NCBI RefSeq assembly: GCF_025370785.1
Contig: NZ_JAMXFA010000008.1
Coordinates: 124,001-188,000, forward strand
DNA length: 64,000 bases
Direction: 5' to 3'
Source: Laspinema olomoucense D3b
Lineage (GTDB): Bacteria > Cyanobacteriota > Cyanobacteriia > Cyanobacteriales > Laspinemataceae
Position numbers and translations under genes: made by a program. The notes below the pieces were generated by a model. It saw only the letters and a list, made by a program, of their open reading frames with translations, was not told where the DNA came from and made no database searches. Each line of letters begins with the position of its first letter. The stretch's first letter is position 1. Below, piece by piece: positions 60,134 through 64,000 of this stretch.

Positions 60134-61183
60134 ATGGCGGCACGCGGCGATCTGATTAGAAAATTGTTTAGAAGCTTCTCGGAAAATGACCGAGAAGAAT
60201 TTTACGCTGCCGCAAGAGAACTGATTGAAGAGGAACGCAATAAAAATCATCTTTTATTAGCGAATGACCTCGAAAAGAGTCTGCAACTGACGACTCCGGC
60301 AAAACGGGTCGCGTCCAATGGTTCACCCTGGCAAAACTACCCAGAAGTTCCTACCGCTAAGGATACAGGTTTACCCCTAATCGCGGTTAAACAATATGAG
60401 TTAACCTGGGAAGATGTTATTTTAACCGAAAAAAATAGGCAAATTTTAGAAACGGTTGTTTTAGAAAATAGAAAGCAAGATATTTTAAGCGCCCACAATT
60501 TAAAACCTCGGTCTACCCTCTTATTTTGCGGCCCTCCGGGTTGCGGTAAAACCCTGACCGCCCAAATTTTAGGAAGTGTTTTATTTTTGCCGTTAGTTTA
60601 TGTCAATCTATCGGCAGTTTTTTCTTCGTATTTAGGCGAAACCGCCCTTAATCTTAAACTTATTTTTGACTATATTGAAAAAGGCCAATGGGTTGTTTTA
60701 TTTGATGAGTTTGATGCCATTGGTAAAGACCGAAATGCCGCCAATGAACACGGAGAAATTAAACGAGTTGTCAATAGTTTGCTGCAACTGATAGACTCGG
60801 CAAATCATAACAGTATTTTTGTTGCTGCAACCAATCATTCATCCATGCTAGATTCTGCCATCTGGCGCAGATTTGATGAAGTGCTTTTATTTGAGAAACC
60901 CAGTCAAGAATTGATAATTTCTCTGCTATTGAAAAACTTAGGGAGTATTAGACATGAGATCAACGTAGAGCAATTTGCCCAAAGGTTAGAGGGTGCAACC
61001 GGCGCAGATATCGAGCGAATTTGCCAGAATGCGATAAAATCGGTTATCCTCAGCGGTGAAAAAGTATTAAAGTCGGAAGATTTAGAAGCGGCAATCCAGC
61101 ATCATCAAGACCGCATGGAGGTCATTACCCGTTCTCAGAAAAATCAAGAAGGTGTGACAGGAGACCCCAATGGAGAACTATGA
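60134..61183 (+). CDS. AAA+ ATPase inside the DISARM locus
   Basis: 349 residues from ATG 60134 (MAARGDLIRKLFRSFSENDR), which matches the usual start of the family; ATG 60071 and TTG 60047 are in frame. Walker A GPPGCGKT 133-140, Walker B FDEFDA (Asp191-Glu192), sensor 1 VAATNHS, arginine finger WRRFDEVL. In many genomes this type precedes an S8 serine protease; here only a 35-codon stub of such a reading frame follows (61170). Its link to DISARM is inferred from position and strand. Confidence 0.82.
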   Translation: MAARGDLIRKLFRSFSENDREEFYAAARELIEEERNKNHLLLANDLEKSLQLTTPAKRVASNGSPWQNYPEVPTAKDTGLPLIAVKQYELTWEDVILTEKNRQILETVVLENRKQDILSAHNLKPRSTLLFCGPPGCGKTLTAQILGSVLFLPLVYVNLSAVFSSYLGETALNLKLIFDYIEKGQWVVLFDEFDAIGKDRNAANEHGEIKRVVNSLLQLIDSANHNSIFVAATNHSSMLDSAIWRRFDEVLLFEKPSQELIISLLLKNLGSIRHEINVEQFAQRLEGATGADIERICQNAIKSVILSGEKVLKSEDLEAAIQHHQDRMEVITRSQKNQEGVTGDPNGEL

Positions 61184-61277
61184 ACATTTACGGTTGCGTA
61201 AAGTCCATCAGGGGTGTCGGTGGGTTGCCGGGTCCGTCGGGGGCTTAAACTCCCACCGATTTATTGGGTTTACTTGA
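61170..61277 (+). pseudogene. Possible stub of an S8 protease gene
   Basis: ATG 61170 overlaps the AAA stop by 14 nt, with GGAG upstream. Reads MENYEHLRLRKVHQGCRWVA and stops after 35 codons at the edge of the heptad tract. AAA-partner subtilases commonly start with similar xxYxHLxLxRVE text, so this looks like a deleted partner, but the similarity is only ~10 residues. Confidence 0.35.
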
Positions 61278-61280
61278 TTG

Positions 61281-61358
61281 TTCATCCTTCATCCCTCATC
61301 CTTCATCCCTCATCCCTCATCCTTCATCCTTCATCCCTCATCCTTCATCCTTCATCCT
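61281..61358 (+). repeat. TTCATCC heptad array before drmA
   Basis: Eleven TTCATCC/CTCATCC units end 4 nt before the drmA ATG, in the place where an SD should be. Confidence 0.92.
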
Positions 61359-61362
61359 TTCT

Positions 61363-64000
61363 ATGAAACTAATCAAACTTCCCCCGGTACTTCCAGGCAA
61401 GTTAGACCTCGCCGCTATCAATCAACAATTGCGCGAGGGTCGGGCGAAACTGGATTGGAGTGGGGTACAATCAGCCCCGGATGAAGCTTTAGCGGTTTTA
61501 TTGGAAGGGATTGACTCGGATAGTGAAGTGTTGAATATTGATGAGGGAGTCAGCGATCGCATTATCCAAGTCATCTCAAACTTCCTCAAAGTTCGGAGTG
61601 ACACCTCATCTCCCCCTTCATCCGTCCTCAGCGATCCGTCATCCTTAGATAAAATCCCTCAACAGACTACGCCGAAAAATCCTCCCAAAAAACCGAGGGG
61701 TGTCAAATCCAGCGATTCCTCAGAACAACTCAGCTTTGTTAAAACCGAATATGTTGCCGCAAGCAATCCAGAAAAAACCGGCAGTCTCATCGAATCAAAA
61801 CTCTCCCTGCAAATCGATCAAAGTGAATCCCCCCCTTCATCCGAGATCCTTCCTCCTTCCTCCTTACTCAATAAACCGTCTCCTGCCCAAATTCGGGCAG
61901 AATTAGAAGAAATCATCATCAACGATTTACTGGGTCCGGTGGGAGGAGAGACGGAAGAAATTGACGAAAATCGCGTGGGAGACCGATATCTGGTGGGGGT
62001 TCTGGCCCCATTATTACGCAATAAGGCAGCAGAAGAAGGACCGGAAGAACAAGACGATATTGCGGTAGTGGGTAAAGATAGTGCTGAAGAAGGAACGACG
62101 GAGAAAAGTGTTGCCACTGCAACTACGATGTTTCCTTCCTCGATGGGACTAACTTTCTGCGTTGAGGGTTCAGCAGAAGAATTGGAAATTGCTGCATCTT
62201 GGGGCAAATATGAACGGGAAAAAAGTGAAATTATTTTTAAAGAGAATGGCGACCCGAAAACGGTTTGGAAGCGTTATCCTATCACCGCTACGCACCGAAA
62301 ACCGTTAAAGGATGGTCAAACGATTGAATGGGTCCCCAGTTTAGAACAAGCGCCCGAGGTATTCATAAAAGGTCAAACTCGCCGGATGGATAGTGGGGAT
62401 TGGATTGTGACTCTGTTTCTCGTGAATGGACAACAGGAACCGGCGAAACTCCGCGATCGCGCTTGGGTTTTTCAACCACAGTTAATTGTGCGATCGCCCG
62501 ATCCGAATCATCGGAATATTTTTATCAAACGACCCTTACCGATCGCCTTGGATAACCTCGATCCAATGGTTCGCGCCGAAAATGAAGCAATGGGAATGCT
62601 ATACCGCCGTCAAGTCGAGTTTGCGGTGGGACATGGGGTGAGTGTGGATGTTGTCACCCAAAATTCATCCCTCATCCTTCATCCTTCATCCTTCATCCCT
62701 CATCCTTCCTCCTTCCTAACTACTGCGACGGAACTGAAAACAACTTTTATTCCCAGTTATGAAGTCCCGAAAACTACCCCGCCCAAGCTGGAAGAAATTC
62801 CCGAATTGGCGGGGTTGAGTTTAGATATGAAGGAACTGGCGCAAGGGAGTCCAGAGGAACTGCCAAGGTTATTAAACCCTCTGCCTAATGCTTACCAAAT
62901 TTGGATCGAAGGACAACGGCAACGGTTCAATCAACTCGATGCGGGACTTGAACACTATCAGGAGGCGGCAAATCGCGCGATCGCTAATTGTGAGAAAACC
63001 TTAAAACGGATTCAAGCCGGAATCGCTATCCTGCAAACCCAACCGCAAGCGCTTAAGGCGTTCCAATTTGCGAATGAGGCGATGTGGCAACAACGGCTTC
63101 ACAGTCTCTACGCGGAAAAAGTGCGCCGGGGGGAAACTCCCACTCTCGAAGGGTTGGATCTCCCGAAAAACCGCAGTTGGTATCCGTTCCAGTTGGCGTT
63201 TGTGTTGCTGAATCTGCCGAGTCTGACGGACTTGCATCATGGAGATCGCACTCATCCCACAGAAGCGATCGCAGATTTGCTATGGTTTCCCACCGGCGGC
63301 GGCAAAACTGAAGCCTATCTGGGACTCACCGCATACACCCTGGGTATCCGACGCTTGCAAGGAATCGTAGGCGATCGCGATGGCGAACATGGGGTGGCGG
63401 TATTGATGCGCTACACCCTGCGCTTACTCACTTTACAACAATTCCAACGTGCCACTACCTTAATCTGCGCCTGCGAGTCTATCCGTCGCCAAGACGAGAA
63501 AACCTGGGGCAGAGAACCGTTTAGAATCGGGCTGTGGGTCGGTCAAAACAGCACTCCGAACTATACCGCACAAAGCGAAGAATATACTAAACAAGAACGG
63601 GGACAGGCTTATACTGGCGGGACGGGTTCCCCCCACCAACTAACAAACTGCCCCTGGTGTGGGACTGCGATCGACCCAGGGAAACATATTCACGTCGATC
63701 CGGTGGATAAAGGAACAGGACGCACTTTAATTAAATGCGGAGATGCGATCGGGCGCTGCATTTTTGCTAAGGGAGAAGGGCTGCCGGTGATCGTTGTAGA
63801 CGAAGAAATTTATCGCCGCCTCCCGTCTTTGTTAATCGCCACCGTGGATAAATTTGCTCAAATGCCCTGGAAAGGGGAAGTGCAAATGCTATTCGGACAA
63901 GTGAATGGATACTGCGATCGGCATGGTTTCCGTTCTCCTGATTTGGATGATAAAAACACTCATAAACAAACCAATAAACTTCCCGCCGCCAAAACTGTTT
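61363..64000 (+). CDS. drmA: DISARM helicase DrmA (3' end beyond window), with N-terminal extension
   Basis: 879 codons seen, open to the window end. The frame is continuous from ATG 61363. Residues ~1-75 (KLDWSGVQSAPDEALAVLLE) resemble a STAS-like unit not usual in DrmA; ~75-175 is a Ser/Pro linker; DrmA proper starts ~176 with IRAELEEIIINDLLGPVGG. Walker A TGGGKT 644-649, then LMRYTLRLLTLQQFQRATTL and LLIATVDKFAQMPW, all DrmA marks; CPWCGTAIDPG may bind Zn. TTCATCC heptads occur in frame at ~434-450. DrmA-DrmB form the core DISARM complex. No SD, since the heptad array abuts the ATG. Confidence 0.9.
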   Translation, partial: MKLIKLPPVLPGKLDLAAINQQLREGRAKLDWSGVQSAPDEALAVLLEGIDSDSEVLNIDEGVSDRIIQVISNFLKVRSDTSSPPSSVLSDPSSLDKIPQQTTPKNPPKKPRGVKSSDSSEQLSFVKTEYVAASNPEKTGSLIESKLSLQIDQSESPPSSEILPPSSLLNKPSPAQIRAELEEIIINDLLGPVGGETEEIDENRVGDRYLVGVLAPLLRNKAAEEGPEEQDDIAVVGKDSAEEGTTEKSVATATTMFPSSMGLTFCVEGSAEELEIAASWGKYEREKSEIIFKENGDPKTVWKRYPITATHRKPLKDGQTIEWVPSLEQAPEVFIKGQTRRMDSGDWIVTLFLVNGQQEPAKLRDRAWVFQPQLIVRSPDPNHRNIFIKRPLPIALDNLDPMVRAENEAMGMLYRRQVEFAVGHGVSVDVVTQNSSLILHPSSFIPHPSSFLTTATELKTTFIPSYEVPKTTPPKLEEIPELAGLSLDMKELAQGSPEELPRLLNPLPNAYQIWIEGQRQRFNQLDAGLEHYQEAANRAIANCEKTLKRIQAGIAILQTQPQALKAFQFANEAMWQQRLHSLYAEKVRRGETPTLEGLDLPKNRSWYPFQLAFVLLNLPSLTDLHHGDRTHPTEAIADLLWFPTGGGKTEAYLGLTAYTLGIRRLQGIVGDRDGEHGVAVLMRYTLRLLTLQQFQRATTLICACESIRRQDEKTWGREPFRIGLWVGQNSTPNYTAQSEEYTKQERGQAYTGGTGSPHQLTNCPWCGTAIDPGKHIHVDPVDKGTGRTLIKCGDAIGRCIFAKGEGLPVIVVDEEIYRRLPSLLIATVDKFAQMPWKGEVQMLFGQVNGYCDRHGFRSPDLDDKNTHKQTNKLPAAKTV
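62664..62711 (+). repeat. TTCATCC heptad tract inside drmA
   Basis: About seven heptads read in frame (SSLILHPSSFIPHPSSF). Sits between conserved DrmA segments, so likely in a loop. Confidence 0.88.

Noticed and set aside
61278-61484. 68-codon ORF starting in the heptad array
   Set aside because: First half is translated TTCATCC repeat and the second half is drmA out of frame.
1-64000. tRNA, rRNA, intact transposase, ParA/ParB, replication initiator
   Set aside because: Looked for and not recognised; absence here does not exclude them beyond the window.

Overview
The window carries many GCGATCGC (HIP1-type) octamers, filamentous-haemagglutinin, CHAT and caspase genes, and TTCATCC heptad repeats. 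Together these point to a filamentous cyanobacterium. The first ~46 kb is AT-rich and gene-dense, with small unrecognised ORFs and BRO/Rha-type genes, and looks like a large plasmid or integrated mobile element. From ~46.4 kb the sequence is visibly more GC-rich and HIP1-dense, and from ~50.5 kb it holds a defence island. I saw no rRNA, tRNA, CRISPR array, intact transposase, ParA or replication initiator.

Layout. 0-4.4 kb (+): a SLOG protein, then a 1182-aa protein with the R-x-P-x2-H-x-G-D-I-Q and DFDGD motifs of two-barrel RNA polymerases (YonO / eukaryotic RdRP type), which is the most striking gene here. 4.5-5.6 kb (-): a caspase-fold protease and a small partner. 6-15.5 kb (+): a string of BRO-N, Rha-like, GIY-YIG-like, DHH-like and RNase H genes, separated by look-alike terminators and by noncoding tracts full of degenerate repeats. 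15.5-18.4 kb (+): pilin, ComF and PLD nuclease, resembling a DNA-uptake set. 18.7-24.9 kb (+): small unknown genes, a second SLOG gene, a DUF5131 gene and an SNase-like gene. 24.9-31.5 kb: a haemagglutinin-type exoprotein, an iteron-like repeat field, FecR-like and TPR genes (-), and a divergent CHAT protease (+). 31.6-34.4 kb (+): a beta-rich protein and a Calx-beta/collagen-like protein.

34.4-43.3 kb (-): a tightly coupled operon (many 4-nt ATGA overlaps) with a RuvC-like nuclease, an M23 peptidase, a possible transglycosylase, an FtsK/VirD4-like ATPase and several small membrane proteins. This is best read as a DNA-transfer apparatus. 43.7-50.5 kb: orphan genes, a possible IS200/IS605 scar, XRE-type regulators and a gene interrupted by one TGA.

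50.5 kb to the end (+): a class 1 DISARM defence locus, drmD - drmMI - [HEPN/ApeA-like] - [AAA+ ATPase] - drmA (cut by the window end). drmB and drmC would be expected beyond the edge. Two features stand out. A ~60-bp double-hairpin element is inserted in frame four times inside drmD and drmMI and once between genes. TTCATCC heptads lie in frame inside drmMI and drmA. All assignments rest on motifs read by eye; no database search was run.
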